In this document: positions 63,924 through 64,000 of the stretch, in pieces
Layout: each line of letters starts with the position of its first letter
Position numbering within the stretch: the first letter of the stretch is position 1
NCBI RefSeq assembly: GCF_016907955.1
Contig: NZ_JAFBCX010000017.1
Location: 83,603-147,602, forward strand
Origin: Lentzea nigeriaca
GTDB lineage: Bacteria > Actinomycetota > Actinomycetes > Mycobacteriales > Pseudonocardiaceae
Reading direction: 5' to 3'
DNA: 64,000 nt
Program-made: the position numbers and the translations under genes
The notes under the pieces: generated by a model
The model's input: the letters and a program-made list of their open reading frames with translations, nothing else
What the model was told of the DNA's origin: nothing
The model's database searches: none

Positions 63924-64000
63924 TCAAGTGATCTGGGCTGTGAGTGGTGAGCGATGAAACTCCCGGCCGTCACGCAGCAGTGCCCAGATGACGTCGACCA
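63924..64000 (-). mobile_element. IS110-family transposase, C-terminal end only
   Basis: The last 24 codons read VIWALLRDGREFHRSPL before a stop. VDxxWALLRDxRxF is the usual C-terminus of IS110-type transposases in actinobacteria. The rest lies outside the window. It begins 25 bases after the PEP synthase stop, so an insertion sequence bounds the island on this side. Confidence 0.65.

Overview
The window is high-GC actinobacterial DNA. Gene content, frequent GTG starts, ATGA/GTGA stop-start overlaps and the protein families point to a Pseudonocardiales-type actinomycete (Amycolatopsis/Lentzea/Saccharothrix-like); this placement is inference. No rRNA, tRNA or CRISPR array was recognised.

Region 1 (1-7.9 kb) is a catabolic cluster. 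It holds the start of a probable Rieske oxygenase, a ThuA-like protein, an SDR and an acyl-CoA dehydrogenase on the minus strand. Divergent from these are an acyl-CoA ligase, a histidine phosphatase, a thiolase and a VanB-type reductase. Together they look like activation, beta-oxidation-like cleavage and oxygenation of an organic acid that I cannot name.

Region 2 (8-24.7 kb) is a mosaic of intact genes and many broken ones. Intact genes include a secreted S33 peptidase with its MerR regulator, a Nudix hydrolase, a VOC protein, a UPF0104-type flippase-like protein, an orphan sugar-binding lipoprotein, a secreted seven-repeat PLL-type lectin propeller and an OafA-type acyltransferase. The centrepiece is a tightly packed four-gene operon (22764 down to 17542): beta-barrel protein, ferritin-like protein, LodA-like CTQ oxidase and LodB-like flavoprotein. 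Remnants include ferredoxin, serine recombinase, GNAT, flavohaemoprotein reductase, hydrogenase maturation protease and GyrI-like pieces.

Region 3 (24.7-63.9 kb) looks like a hypoxia/dormancy island. It holds a complete but trimmed V/A-type ATPase operon (G/H-C-I-K-F-E-A-B-D), two Rv1733c-like membrane proteins, a tandem universal stress protein, two CBS-BON proteins, a CBS protein, PhoU, a wax ester synthase/DGAT, a lone cytochrome oxidase subunit I, an Acs-E1alpha-E1beta-E2-ACP operon, a zinc alcohol dehydrogenase, an arcDABC arginine deiminase operon, an Acg-type nitroreductase and a PEP synthase. Most transcription units are preceded by an inverted repeat close to GGGAC-N4-GTCCC, very like the mycobacterial DosR (DevR) box. 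Seven of eleven loci carry two boxes whose starts lie exactly 23 bp apart. No DosR/DosS gene is in the window. The island also contains broken relatives of redox genes (SQR/DsrE, alcohol dehydrogenase, sortase), so it has been losing parts. The window ends inside an IS110-type transposase.

Read together, the island would conserve energy and redox balance without oxygen. ATP would come from arginine catabolism and carbon would pass through acetyl/acyl-CoA, PEP and storage lipid. A second rotary ATPase would couple ATP and ion gradients, and stress sensors and an alcohol dehydrogenase complete the set.
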